Shown here: positions 33,201 through 46,200 of the stretch, piece after piece
How positions within the stretch are numbered: the first letter of the stretch is position 1
How the letters are laid out: each line of letters opens with the position of its first letter
Source of the DNA: Ampelocalamus luodianensis
Taxonomy: Eukaryota > Streptophyta > Magnoliopsida > Poales > Poaceae
Direction of reading: 5' to 3'
NCBI GenBank assembly: GCA_036346255.1
Contig: CM070622.1
Location: 21,168,751-21,232,750, forward strand
Length of the DNA: 64,000 bases
Made by a program: the position numbers and the translations under genes
The notes under the pieces: generated by a model
Databases searched by the model: none
Seen by the model: the letters and a program-made list of their open reading frames with translations, nothing else
Told to the model about the DNA's origin: nothing

Positions 33201-34124
33201 GAGGCACCTCATGCTCCCTTTATAGTGGCGAGGAGGCCGGTGGTGAAGATTGTGTGCGCGGCGTGGCGGCGGTAGTGGCGACGTCCGGCGATCGTGTGCA
33301 CAAGAAAAGGGAAAACGGCCGGAAGTGGGGTGGCGTGATGCGGGGTAGTCAATGCGCACGATGACGAGGGGAGTGGGGAAGGGAAACGGCGGAGAGGAAG
33401 CTCGGGTGTTGGCTTTAATGGCGGCGATTCTTCGTTGCGGTGCGTGCGGGAAGACAACGCGAGAGCGATGACGGTGGGCCATGCGATTACGATCGGACGG
33501 TCGCGATTAGATTGGCGGCGGTAAGTTGGGGTTGGTGTGGCCGTTTGATCTGATCCAACGGTCGCGATAGATCACGGCGATGTGCGATGAATCGTTAAGT
33601 GATCGATGCATGTGAGCCGTTGGATGTAGAACCGATGGTCCCAATTGGTAGAACATTCGGACCTTCGAATGCATCGCGGTTTCGCCGTTGGATTTTAATC
33701 CAACGGTGGGCAACGGCCGGCGGCATGAGCGAGGAAAGAGAGAGACGGCGGGCGGCCCCGTCGGTGCGAGAAGGAGGCGCGCGTTGGAGTGGGCGGCGCG
33801 AAAAATGGAAGTGGTGGGTTGAGTTTCGCCTGCATAATCGCTTTTGGAGATTTCTTTCGATTTACGATTTAATTAAATCTGATAATTCAATTAGGCTTTA
33901 GAATATAGCAAATTAATTCCAAAATTATGAGAAAATTCACAGAAATTCTCTGGAGCATTTAGGATTTAAGAAAAATATTTCTAGCTATTATCTGATAATA
34001 GATTTTGCACATAATTTTGTTTTAGCTTTAATTTGGTTAAGGAAAAGCTTTAAAAATTCCACAAAAATCCAATAAAATAATTAAACTTTATTTTCAACTG
34101 GAAATTGAAATTTGGGCTATTACA
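30272..34124 (-). repeat. Lone gypsy/LARD-like LTR (3.85 kb)
   Basis: The plus strand starts TGTAATGTCCCC and ends GGGCTATTACA. On the minus strand this is a TGTAATAGCCC...GACATTACA LTR. Its layout parallels the LARD LTRs at 43-62 kb: an AT-rich start, a GC-rich middle (32640-33800), the CTATTCGAATAG motif (31504-31515) and an ATTACAAAAGGGCC block near 30978. No PBS lies at its end and the flanking pentamers (CTTGT, ACCCA) do not match. It is therefore not a simple solo LTR with intact target duplication, or its flank was lost. Confidence 0.75.
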
Positions 34125-35136
34125 ACCCACTTGGCCGCGCGGCTTAACTTCGGTCACTGATGGGCCGGGCCCGCTCGCCAGAGCCGTCGTCTTCCTCGTG
34201 TCGTTGCCGAGCAACGCTGGCATTAGCGCATGCGTGCCACAACGCTCACCTCGACACCTCCTGCTTCTTTGACCACCTTCAAAGCATTGCCTAGACACCA
34301 TCTAGTCCTCGATACAATCCACTCTCTCCCTCTCGCCCTCTCTCGTTCTCTACGACCAGTTATTTGTTTCGACCGAGGAAGAAGCTGCTTAGCTAGCGCC
34401 CACCTCGGTGCTGCCCTCAAGCCCACAAGCCCACGGCCAGACTCCACTCACCACACCACACCCATTTTTGCTGGTCCGAGGCCTTCTCGTCCCCTGAATC
34501 GTCGGAAGCCACTTCATCGTCTTCTGCTCCGTTGGGCATGGCCAGGAAGCTCGCGAGCGTTTCGGTGAGTATTACGCTCGAGATCTTGTCCACTCAGATT
34601 GCACCGTCTTGTTGAGTCTTTTGGTGAAGTTCATTGGACTTTAGGGTGACGACGAGGGCGTACGAGCCCATCTTCTCCAACAACGGTGAACCGTTGTCAT
34701 CTTTATCCCGAGCACCACCGACTTCCTCCGGTGTCATCATCGTGTGCTCCGTGATCCTGGCGACGAGGCAATCTCGGCACACTCTTTCCCAAGCTCGTTC
34801 GGCTCTGCCTTCTACCATCGCAAGCTCAACGTCGACAACCTTTGGACTCCGCGTCGCCACCAGCGACTTCGCGAGGACTATGCGCACCCGTACGTGTTTT
34901 CCGAGCCCAGAATGCCACTCTTCGCTAAATAGCCATCATAGCGAAGCTCCCTTGCGCACAACGAAGCTCCATTTAGCCGGCGGCGGGTTAAGGTGATAAC
35001 CTCGTCATTAGTTCTTAATCCATTCCTTAATGTGTATATGACACGTAGGCCCCATCGGAGTTAAAAGCGATTACAAATCTAATTAAAACCTATTTTAGTG
35101 ATTAAGTCATTGACATGTGGGCCCGTATGGATGGTC
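34125..35136. other. GC-rich retrotransposon debris
   Basis: The composition (GGGCCGGGCCCGC, pyrimidine-rich stretches) resembles gypsy LTR DNA. Open frames at 34230-34996 have no recognisable product. It joins abruptly to a gypsy pol tail near 35137. Confidence 0.45.
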
Positions 35137-36207
35137 AAGAGAGGGTGTGATGAGGGCAGCCCTAACACTTATACATCTTCTCCTATTGGTGGTGATGCAT
35201 ATACTGAGATGGACACCAGAAGTGAAGCTACAAGTAATACAAGTGTAGAAGTGCATGTTGGTCCACTGACTAGAGCAAGAGCTAAACTTCGAAATCAACA
35301 GGTGCTTTTGTTTCTTAATGAATCTTCTATTGTCATTGATGAGAATTGGGTACTACTTTATGCAAATATTTTGTGCATTCTCAGGTTTGAACATTGTGAA
35401 TCCTTTGGAACCGAGAGGGGGGAGAGGGAGGCCGGATCCAAAGAATGGAGGAGAAGCTCACGTGGGTCAAGCAAGGGGAGAAAAGCCCAAGAATTCAAGC
35501 CCAATTCAGATCTTCCACAAGCCAAACCGAAATTCTTCTCAGAATCAACTCAGAATTCAATTCAGATTCAGTTCGGGACAACCCAACAGACTTGTAATAA
35601 AAAGACCATAACTTTTACATATGGAGTCCGATTGGGGTGTTCTTGGACTTGTTTGAAAGCTTATTCCAAGGCTCACACAATGGGTATGACCCCAGCTTTA
35701 GAAGACTTACGGTCGCGCTGCTATGGCCAAAACAATGTGGCAACTTTAAGTTAGGTTTTCCTTTTTGTGTGTTTTTGGGTCTTAGCCAAATTGGAGTTTG
35801 ATTCGGCGTGTCCAGCCAACCCTAGGCTATGCGTGAGTCATGGAGGGTGCCTGAAGTACCCTTGCCCTTCCCTTGTATCTATTAGACCAGTTTATGCATA
35901 AGATTTAAACATAGCTATTGCTTGTTCTTTCGACATCAGAGTTCATGCGAGGACTTTGAGAGAGGACTAGGCGATCCATCGTTGTGTGCTGCAATTCAAG
36001 GTCAAGCCATTATTCCATTGGGAATTGGGGACTTGGCGTTCGTCATTTGTGGTCTCGCGATGAACAATTACCCGGTGGGTTTGGGCGTTATCAAAATAGT
36101 TGAGGGTTCGTGCATGGGCGCGAGTGTTTAGCTAGCAACATCGTTTATTTCGCATCCACTATCCACGGTTACTCGCCGAGGAGATTGGGCCTCCCCCGTA
36201 TCAGGGT
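35137..36207 (+). pseudogene. Gypsy pol tail and LTR remnant
   Basis: A frame including DEGSPNTYTSSP and GPLTRARAKLRNQQ is the C-terminal tail typical of grass gypsy polyproteins. It is followed by LTR sequence homologous to 42055-42374 (GACCAGTTTATGCATAAG; GCGAGGACTT; CCGTATCA at the end). No PBS follows 36207, so this looks like the 3' end of an element. Confidence 0.65.
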
Positions 36208-36344
36208 GTAAAGTTGTGGAGTGCGTTTTCTCTTAAGAGAAGCATATTACGTAGATGCTTAAACCGGATTTACGTTTTTGTAAACTGAAGACGTATTCTT
36301 TTCAATACGCCTTCGACCTCACGATCGGCCAAGACCGATATAGG

Positions 36345-37767
36345 ATCAAGGATAACCGACTAGAGGGGGTGAATATGAGGTTTTTAAAACTTTTCAACTA
36401 ACTAACAATTTTAAACAAGATTAACTTAACAAAGCTCCCTAGCATGAAAGAATCACTAAGTTTTTTAAGGCAAATATGAACTTATGTCAAAACTAGATAC
36501 AAATCTTGCTAGGCAAAACACAAGTAAATTGCTAGAAATATAAATGTAGAAGTAGTAAAACAAGAATAAACCACAAAGAAGACAATGACGTTTTTCTCAT
36601 TGTATCGTAGACTTACCGGTCTTCACTAGTCCACATTGAGAAAACTTGAATGAATCAAACCGACTCCACGAATTAAGCCTCAACCCTCGATCACTAGAGT
36701 TGCTCTTCCTCCACTCCAGAGTTGGTGAGCACAACACCAATCATAATCTTGCTGGGACTCTTCACAATCTCCTTGAAGAGCTCACTGCGCAAATTCTTCC
36801 TCCAAGCCGTCTAAGTGCCAGTAAGCACCGAGAATAATAGATTACGAGTTTTGCTTGAGGAACTAAAAGTGCTTAAATGATCAACTAATGAATCAACTAC
36901 CTCAAGAATAGGCAATCAATGCTAATGAGTAGTTGAAGAGTGTATATGAGCTCAAGAGAGTTCAATGCAAGAGAATAATGCTCAAAGGTCTCAAGAGTAT
37001 CTGCTAGAAGGCAGGTGGGGGGTATTTATACCCCTCACCAGCAAATCTAGTCGTTATAACCACTTTCCTGAAAAAAACAAGATATGCAGTAGTACCGTCG
37101 TTGAAACTCGGTACTACCGATTTTCGGTATAACGATCGGAACAATGGCATTTAATGCTCTGAACTAGTCGTTACAAAATAAAGTTGCGGTACTACCACCA
37201 ACTGGAAATTGGTACTACCGCGGCGCGGTAGTACCGCTCAGCTAGAACGGAACTACCGTTTTCTAGAGTTCAAGAAATCTCAAAAAAACACCTTATCTGG
37301 AAAAAACGTACCGCCAATAAAATATCGGTACTACCGCACTTCGGTAGTACCACTCAAATCATGCGGGAGTGGTACTATCGATTCTCAAGGGAGATCAAAA
37401 CTCCCAAAACACTCTCTCTGTAATTTACATACCGCCATATAAATATCGGTATTACCGACCTGCGGTAGTACCGCAGCTAAAATGCGGTCGTTCCGATTTT
37501 TAGAGAGGATCAAAAACACTTAAAATATGCTCTCTGAAAAATACGTACCGCTATGTAAATATTGGTACTACCGACCTACGGTAGTACCACATATCACTTG
37601 CGGTCATACCGTTTTTCAAAACAATTTTCCAGAAGCTCGAAACAAAACAATGCATGAACCCTAATTGATCATTATGGCACAAAACAGTTTCTCAAGCTAC
37701 TAACCATAATCTCTATTTATAGTACGGCGTTTATCCTATAAACTCAGTCTTTTCTCCAAACACCGAG
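36345..37767 (-). repeat. SIRE/Maximus-like copia LTR, minus orientation
   Basis: On the minus strand the order is a start near 37767, GGTAGTACCG repeats, a TATA region (GGGGTATAAATACCCC, near 37020-37035) and the family end CACCCCCTCTAGTCGG (near 36355-36372). Confidence 0.6.
37080..37620. repeat. Tandem units of about 120 bp rich in GGTAGTACCG
   Basis: Four to five units start near 37188, 37308, 37430 and 37547. Each holds one or two near-palindromic GGTACTACCG/CGGTAGTACC motifs and an AACACTCTCTCTG-like link. The units lie inside the minus-oriented LTR. Confidence 0.7.
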
Positions 37768-39192
37768 TGTAAGACCAGGAGTTTTTTGCTCATGATATTT
37801 GATGATGAACACATTGACGATAAGGAATAAACACATTGACAATAAGGAAGACTTAGTTCCGGTGTTTAAATATTGATTACATTGTCTCTGGAACATGCTT
37901 GTGATCTTAGTTGCTGACCTGTTTTTGAGTTCTGTTGAGTTTTGACGAAAATCAGAGTTTGGCGAGTTTTGCGGAAGTACCGGCTCTATGTCCACGGAAC
38001 TACCGCTAAGAGGAACAACCACACAATCGTTGTCCGGTAGTACCGTTGCTTTGCCGGCGGTAGTACCGCGCTTGGTTTTTCAGAGAGAGTGTGTTTCTGG
38101 CAAGCACTATTAAGTCAAAATCGGTAGTACCGCAGCTGTGAAACGGTACGACCGCAGGATGGTAATACCGCAAGTCGAATGGCGGTAGTATCGCACAAGG
38201 TATGACCGCAAGGTTGCGGTATGGATTTTCCAGAGAGCATGTTTTCGAAAATTTTTGAGTTTTCCTGAGGAACGGTAGTACCGCAGTGCTTTGAGCGGTA
38301 GTACCGCGTTGTGCGGTAGTACCGGATGTTTAACGGCGGTAGTTCCGATTATGCTCTGTCTTTCTGTCGTTTTGGGGATTTGACTTAGGTTAAGTTAAAT
38401 TCATAAGCTTTAATGTGTTGCATGATGCATGATAGTGTTTATGGGTGTGAGTGAGCCAATGGATGGTCAAGTTGGAGAACTTGTGCCATGGTTTTGGTTT
38501 CTTTGGTCTTTGCATGTGCAGGTTGAGCGTGGAAGTAAAATCATAGTCGGTGACGAAGTTGACTCGGACTAGAATGGGGAGATCTGAGGTCTTGGAAGTC
38601 GTGGATATCACGATGTGGTTTGGATCATGCTGGAGCACGTGGAGATCAAAGATGTGCATGCTGGAGGCTACAGGATGGATTCCTGGAGGCATACGACGTG
38701 GATGTTATGGAAGGTTTTAGAGATATGGAAGGAAGTCTATAACTGGACGTATTTAGAGATAGAATCCGTGTGCATGTCGTGTGAAACATGGAGAGGACCC
38801 TAGGATATAAATAGAGGCGGGTTAGGAGCTAACCTGTGAGCTTTTAGGGGGGACTTGCGGGAGTTATTAGATGAGTTGAGAACTCATATCTTTTGTGTTA
38901 CGTAGATTTAGCGAAATTTGAGAGGTCCTTCGATTGGAGGCTTTGAGGGGTGCTTGCTGAGCGCTTTGTAGACACAAATCAAGTTTGATATATAAAGTCC
39001 AGATTCGTTCAACTTTGATTCTTGATTTGGTGTTCTTGCTGTGCGCCTGAGGGTGTTCTTGCTGTGAAGTTCTTCAAGAAGTCAACCGATTGGTTCTGGT
39101 GTTCTTGCACACAAGAAGAAGTTGGAATTCGGGGGTCAATTCACTGCAATCATTCAACCCCCCTCCCTTCTGATTGCCATTACTATCCTACA
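37768..39192 (+). repeat. SIRE/Maximus-like copia LTR, plus orientation
   Basis: It starts near TGTAAGACCAGGAG with TTTGATGATGAACAC, carries CGGTAGTACCGC motifs (38030-38345) and a TATA box (ATATAAATAG, near 38804), and ends around CAACCCCCCTCC (39158-39192). With 36345-37767 it forms a head-to-head pair. Confidence 0.55.
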
Positions 39193-40523
39193 CCGAGACT
39201 GGTAAAAACTATAAAAGGGTCCTTAGGCTATACAATACCTTTGACTTCATCCATGTTGATCTTTCATTACATTCGCATTTCCAATAGCCTTGTCATCAAT
39301 CAATCATTGGGACTTAACCTTTAACACACCTTAGCACATATGTTAGTCCCATAACATAATGTTGACATTAATTACCAAAATCAATTCCGAGGGCCTAGAC
39401 ACTTTCAATCGGGTCAAAGTTGACCTGGTTAGCCCTCGCTTCAGGCTCACCTGTCATTCGCTTTGGCTAGCTGAGAGTGAGTGTAAAATGTATTTAATTC
39501 TTTTAGAATTTCCGAAACAAATTAAACTTGCACTGAAAATTCAAATAACTTAAAAATTCATAACTAATTCAAATTAACTCTAAATTGAATGAAACAAAAT
39601 TTGTTGGTTCTCATTTTTAATGTACTTTTAAATGTAATAGGTTTAAAAATATGTTTCTATCCTAGAAAATTTCAGAAGACCAATTAATGTCTAAAATGAA
39701 TTGTTTACATTAGAAATTGACTTAACTTCAAAAATTCATAAGAAATGCATATGAACTCCAAATAGGGTGATTCAAATTTTGTTCTTAATAAATTTTTAAT
39801 CTCTTACATTTCATGTAAAATTCATATCCTCTACAACTCCAAAAAAATTTGCTATTGTAATTAAATTCAGTATTAGCTACACAGAACCTGATCAATACAT
39901 AACTCTCGCATGCCAACTTCAAATCAAATAATTTTTAACTCTAAATTCACCTTAAATCTTACTCTACCTACTGTGTGAATTTCATGCAATTTTGGATACT
40001 TGATATTTTCGGCTTTGTTTGGCGTTTATTGCAATATCAGTTTTTGTTAGGTTTTTCGACGATTCTGATGTATTCGTGAGTTTAACCTGAGATTGAACAA
40101 GTGGTATCAGCAAAGGCAAGCAGCCCCCCTGATCATATTGTTCCTATTAGTTTCATATAACAATTATGTTGATTTTAAGTATTATATGCATTGCTTTAAA
40201 TTCAAATATCTGTATGTCAAATGGGTAGATTTAGTTATAACCTCTTTGCTGAAGTTCCCTTCATTTGAAAGTTGATTACCTTGTTACCATTTGATGCTTA
40301 AGGTTATATGCTATATGGGGGTGTTTGATAATTTTTAGAACGATGCTTAGCTATGCTAGTTGATGTAGTCGAAAGTGGTTGATGGAGCTATTCCATCGGC
40401 CAAGATGAATCAAATTTTGTCATAACATGAGGATTGTAATCAGATCTTTGAATCTGGTTTTTGTGGACACTTTGAGCATTGGGTTATTTATATTTTAACT
40501 TGGACGGGTGTAGGGTGATAATG
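39193..40523. mobile_element. LTR debris with one PBS
   Basis: A fragment at about 39193-39420 resembles a minus-oriented SIRE LTR. From there to GATTGAACA (40099) the sequence reads like a plus-oriented LTR end, followed by TGGTATCAGC at 40102-40111, a tRNA-Met-type PBS. No gag follows before the next LTR-like sequence. Confidence 0.5.
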
Positions 40524-42374
40524 AGAGGTTGTTCTGGAATTTTTGTAGCCCCGTGTGGGTGATTAAGGACCAGTCTGTGGGGTGTTGAACCAAGTCTCAC
40601 ATGCAATCACATGCTGGGTTAATGGCAAAGGCTTGGCTTATTAATTTGTAGTGTGTTAGCTATCAAACCACAACTAGATTGACAATTGTTGTTATTATTG
40701 TTGTTATCGTTATGTTGTCAATCTAGTGGGGGCATGTGACTGCCCTTAAGGATTGCTTGTGTTTGCGGGTAGCTGCGCAAGGACTTACTTACACAACGAG
40801 GTGTAACCGTGGTTCAGGCGACTGACAGTCTGCCATGGTGTGTATCCTCAGGTGGTTTAATATCTAGCACTTGGCATTGTAACAGCCTCATTATGATATC
40901 TCAATCACACTCCAAAGGAAGAGTGCATTGGCCGTCATTGAGAGATATTCATATCGTGTGGGTAAAGCTGTACAAACTCTGCAGAGTCATAAATCTATTC
41001 GAATAGCCGTATCCCTGGTTATGGACATCACTTGTGGGAAACCATGCACAGTTAGATGATGGGAATAGGATCTGGGTATGGTCGGGGTTGATATGTTATC
41101 ACGGACGGGAGGTTCGTGTGTTGTTGTTAGTTTACCCGGGTGGGCAACCACTTTGGGTATGATTCTATGATGGTGAAATTGTGGAAATATTGATCATGAA
41201 TTGGAGTACTTACTGTATATCATGTTTCTAAATGCTTGACAAATGGCAATTCAAATATATATCGATTACCTTGTCAAACAACCTTGCTTAATGCTGAAAA
41301 TGAACCCTTTTAGCTTTTCGTTGCTACTCAAATGCATCTACTATATTTCTTTTGCTTGTAAGACTTGTGAGTACAACTTTGTACTCAACCAGATTGTCCA
41401 TTTGTTCAGGTGAGAACGGCAGATGCAACAGTTTTGATCCTAGTCAGTTGCCCTACGTGATGAGGGCATCCTTACGACACCTTCTCCTACTCCTAATGCT
41501 CAAGATATACGCATCGAGTTACCGACTGGGCCAATTACAAGAGCACGTGCCAAGAAACTACAATCTCAGGTGAACTTGCTCCTTAATGAATATGTCCTTG
41601 ATTTTAATGAGAATTTTATACTACCTAAAAACAGTGTTTTACTTGTGCTCAGGTTTGAAGATTCAGCGATGGACGGAGATCAAGGATATGCGGCCGTCAT
41701 CCAAGGAAGATCGTCAAATGAGGAGGTCAAGGCGCTGATCTATGACCCATTCGGCCAAGCGAGAGAGGCCAATGTCCATACGACCAAGCGAGAGATCAAG
41801 GCCCAAGCGGTCATGCACAAAGCCCATATGAAGGAACCAGGAAGGAAGCCCAATTTCCGCGGTGTGAACAGTAATCATGCTATAGTCTTGGTCGTGAGCG
41901 ATGGCGTATCTCTGATGCACTGGCCGTGAACGATGGTGCGCTCTGATTCCTGTGCATGAACAGTGCCCCCGCATGGATAGTCCCATATGAAAAATTAGTA
42001 CTGAATAGTCTTAGCCCAAGACTATATATTGAGGGGTAGACCCCCATTGTAAATCAGACCAGTTTATGCATAAGAATTGAAATATAGCTATTGCTTGTTC
42101 TTTCTAAACGAGTTCATGCGAGGACTTCTGAGAGAGAATTAGGCGATCCATTGTTCGTTCTGCATTTTTAAGGTCAAGTTTGCTTTTCCGCTGGGAATTG
42201 AGGGCTTGGCGATCTCCGCTCGTGGTCTCGCGGTGATCATCCCGGTGCGTGTTGGCGAATATCCATAGAGCTACAAGTCCGTGCACTGGCGCGTGGTGTA
42301 TAGCTGAGCGATGTTCGTCGTCAAGCGCTATTTATCTACGGTTCTACTCGAGAAGATCGGGCCACCCCGTATCA
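40524..42374 (+). repeat. Gypsy LTR region with embedded pol-tail remnant
   Basis: It contains the grass LTR block ACTCTGCAGAGT and CTATTCGAATAG (40995-41006). At about 41440-41680 there is a degenerate polyprotein tail (GPITRARAKKLQSQ), and 42055-42374 is homologous to 35137-36207. It ends CCGTATCA just before a PBS at 42378, so its right part is the 5' LTR of the gypsy element whose gag is at 62307. The left boundary is not certain. Confidence 0.65.
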
Positions 42375-42377
42375 TCG

Positions 42378-42387
42378 TGGTATCAGA
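42378..42387 (+). other. Primer binding site of the gypsy element
   Basis: TGGTATCAGA follows the LTR end after a 3-base spacer. Confidence 0.75.
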
Positions 42388-43242
42388 TTCCAGGCCACTC
42401 GGTAGAATCTCTTTACCTGTAATTTAGTAGATTATTTTTCTGTCCTATACACCGAAAAAGCCACAAAAAATATATATATCGTCTTTCGTTGTAGTTTAAT
42501 TCATTATTTTTAGTGTGTTTTGTTAGGTCTTGATCCACTCGTTCATCGTGTTTAGTTGCTGGTCGTGTTCCGTTCGCGTCTCCTTTTGTTTTCCCTTTCA
42601 CAAATATTTATGCTCATACTTGTTTTCTGTTTTTGTACAATTAAACATCGCTTATATTAGTAGATTGCACGTTGTTTTATTTTTGAACCCATCGGTCCAT
42701 TCGCGAACCTTTCGTACTTATTGAGACTAGCTTGTTGTTGTGCTCGAGGGACTACTCATCGGATTTTTGGGACGCAAGTCCCCTGCGTGTGGGCACTGTT
42801 CACGGCAGGGCACTGTTCACATCTGAACACTGTTCATGTTAAGGCACTGTTCACATCCGAACACTATTTGCTTTTCGGTTCAGCGGGCTCCTGCTGTTTC
42901 TTTGTTGGCCGTGAGTTTCCAAAACAAGGTCTCGGCCGTGAGTAATCGCACTTGGCCATGAGTTCACACACACAAAAGCTTTGCTGATTCGTACACTTGC
43001 CGTGAGTTTAAAAAACATCTACCTTGCTTAGCTGTGAGTTGTGCTTGCCGTGAAAGGGAGCAAAAGAAAAAAACAGAGAAAAAAAGCAGAGAAAGTGCAA
43101 AAAAAAAAAACACTGCACAAGTTTCAGCCATAGTGTTAAATTCTCTTGTTAGAGTTTTAATATTTTTGTATCCGTGGCTGTTCGCGTACCATACTTTTGA
43201 GCAATCTTGTGCCCTCATATACAACTTTTGAGCACTAGCTAG
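42388..43242 (+). other. Gypsy leader, left part
   Basis: Non-coding DNA between the PBS and gag of the gypsy element, interrupted by the LARD insertion. It has short GGCACTGTTCACATC repeats (42793-42868). Confidence 0.6.
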
Positions 43243-43247
43243 CATCT
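43243..43247. repeat. Left target site duplication CATCT
   Basis: CATCT precedes LTR1 here and follows LTR3 at 61877-61881, a perfect 5-bp duplication. Confidence 0.9.
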
Positions 43248-46200
43248 TGTGAGGACCCAGAATATTTAACTAGTAACACTTAACCTCCAATTGGTTCTAG
43301 CGTTACTAATTAAACATTCTAAGCCTCGATGGACATATGCTTCCCAGAATTGCAGCATATGCACATCATCACAAAATTACACATCATTTCCATACAACAT
43401 ACATCACTAAGTTCAACAACGACATACATAAAGTAAAGTTATTACAAAAGAGCCGACCGGCCAAATAGAGCAATATACAAGAATAACAGCGGAAGCAAAA
43501 GGTGCCATAAGATGGCTAGAACAAAAGCCGACCGGTTAGCCATACACCCACAAGGCAACCGACCGGGCCGCCCAGCTAGACACCACGAAGACTACCACAG
43601 CACAGCTCACAAAAGTGAGGCCCCTCAAGCTCACATTCTCCCTCTGCAACAAATACATTTAAGCAAGATAACTAAGTACACAAAGGTACTCGCAAGACTG
43701 ACGTGTGGAATAGCAGACCTATTCATAAACTACATGCAAGCTTATTTAGGTGGAGGTTGTATGTCTCATTTTGCATAAAGCCAACTTTATTTGCAATAAT
43801 GTAATACATTTAAAAACAAGTTTGCAAATATATTTTGTTGTCAACATAAAAGCGTAATAAAGATACATACAAGTAACCACCTGGAAGTGACTATCCCAAT
43901 AGTCACCACAACATAGCACGAATCCCCGATTCGTACCACCCATCAAGTTTGAATTAAAAGGTTGTAGTCTAACTCTTGAAAGACCTTGCCAAGTAAGATT
44001 AGCGTTGCGTGATACAGGGTTGAACAGATTGCTGTAGACATATTAAATGCGACAGGCAATTAATGCTCATAAGTTTAAGAAAATATACATTAATGACCAC
44101 AGATGACTAGACCATTAATGACACCAAGACATTAGGATAGCTCACGGATATAAGACGATTGTCGCAGCATAGCAAGTGCTATGACAGAATCATTAGCACA
44201 TGATGTCCAAGCTGAGCACATGGGTCGGAGGTAGGCCACATGTACGAGACTTGTAATTGACACATAGATTTAAGATCGAAACAATGTAGGCATTAATCTG
44301 TCCTAATAATTTGTACGAAAGGGGTTTCCACACGAAACGAACAGCGGACTAGTACGGCCGCGATCTCGCAGGTCGCGGCACAATATGCGAAATGGTTGAT
44401 AGGTGAGACCAATGGTGATGACCCGAAGTGAGCATGCGAAAATGAGCTAATTCAGAAAGAATGAAATTGCAAATAGCAAACCTAAGCTCAATAGCAGTCA
44501 TCAAGGCCAAAGTAGCTCTGACAATGACAGTCCTGAGTGAAGCATGAGAGCATGAAGCAATGAAGCTCAGGAGATAGAAATTGATGAATAGGACACACCA
44601 ATGGGACAAATAAGCATCATAGGGTTCCAAAGAAGAATGAAGACACCATGATCATGGACTCACAAGGTAATCACAGAACTCCAACTTAGAAAATGGAGTA
44701 TTCTGAATACATCAAAGGTTGGAAAATGACTGAGAAGCAAAAGGGATAAAGGAGTGAATCAAATGACAGTTTAAGGAATCCAAGCATTGAGCTCCACTAA
44801 TGCGCAAATGTAAGATTGAAGCATGGTAGAGCGTAAATAGGAATGAGCAAAGTGTGACACGTAGGAACAAGGAAGTTTGAGGAGGGATGGTCGAGACCAG
44901 ATGATAGGTGAGCTGATCATGCACGAGGCCGATGATGGCTACATGAGCTGATGGCAGAGCAGCGTCAATGAGATGACCGAGAGTTGATCGCGGCTGATTG
45001 ACATGCAAGCGCCCTCTCTCGCCTCATTGGCTGCAAGCGCCGAAACTGAAGGACCGGAGGAGGAGTCCGATCATTGAGTTGGCACATTCCAGACGAGGAT
45101 GATAAGGCAATCGATTGAAGTGGCCAACAGATAACAGGTCGCGTCCACAAGTTGTCGCCAACAATGGTGGATCAATTAAGGAGCTCGACTAATCGCACGC
45201 CAACGATCGGCCAAAGCGTCAACACGGACCCAACATCAGAATGCACAGAAAGGCAAGCGAGAATTGACAGACCAATGGCTACAGCTAGGCAAGCTCAATT
45301 CAACGGACTTACATTAGAAGGCTCTGTTATGAAGTGATGACTTAGATAAAGTTGACTGATAAAATCAGTTTAGAAACTACATAAATCTTAAAATTTAAAT
45401 GCAGCTTTATTAAGCAATTACCTATAAAATTCAGTTATTAAAATTTTTTGCAATATTTCAATTGTTGTTACAACATTTAATTATTATTAGTTGTCCAAAC
45501 TTAAAATTGAGTGATTGCCGTGAATGCAACCCAAAATTAAGTTAGGGAAATATAAAGGAAGTTGAGAAGCTCAAAAGGTTGGAAGAAATATTGAAGGTGA
45601 ACCACTGACACCAAGATCCACATTGAGCTCCACGGTTGAAAATGGCGTTTGAAGATTTGAAGTGGTTTTGAGCTCAAATACAGAGAATGAGCAAAGTGTG
45701 GTGTAAAGGACACCAGGAGGAACTAAGGGGGGTTTATATAGAGGAGGGATTAGGGTTTCGAGCACACACATGAGTCCATGGTGAGCTCGGATCATGGCAC
45801 GGTCATGGACCAAGAAATGATGGGAGCAGCTGAGACTCGGGATGGAGGAGCCGAAAGCCTGGGGTGCATTTAATGCCCCACAGAGTGATGTTGACGAGAG
45901 GGAGCTCGATTTGACAATGCGCAACCGCTCTCTCCCTCTCTCTCCTTCTGCCATTGCTTGCATGCGCCGCACGGAGGACCAGAGGAGGAAGAAGAACAGA
46001 GAAGGAAATCGTGGCCGTCAGATCTGAGATGGACGGCTGCGATTGAAAGGGTCCAGCTGAGGGTTTCTAATGCTCCAAGCAATCGTGGCGGTCCGATCAA
46101 GATTGAACTACCGAGATCAATTGGGACTTTCGTGACCCGAACAAATTTATTCGATGGACGCCCGATCTTAATCCAACGGCCAAAAGGTCGAACGATCGCG

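Noticed and set aside
32627..33482. Long open frames (up to 206 codons) in GC-rich DNA at 32.6-33.5 kb
   Set aside because: They lie in the GC-rich middle of the 3.85-kb LTR, are open on both strands and show low-complexity Arg/Pro/Ser composition.
30272..34124. A clean solo LTR
   Set aside because: The 5-base flanks (CTTGT and ACCCA) do not match, so a simple solo-LTR event with intact target duplication is not shown.
34230..34996. Overlapping frames of 83-120 codons on both strands
   Set aside because: They lie in GC-rich LTR-like debris. No domain or splice pattern was found.
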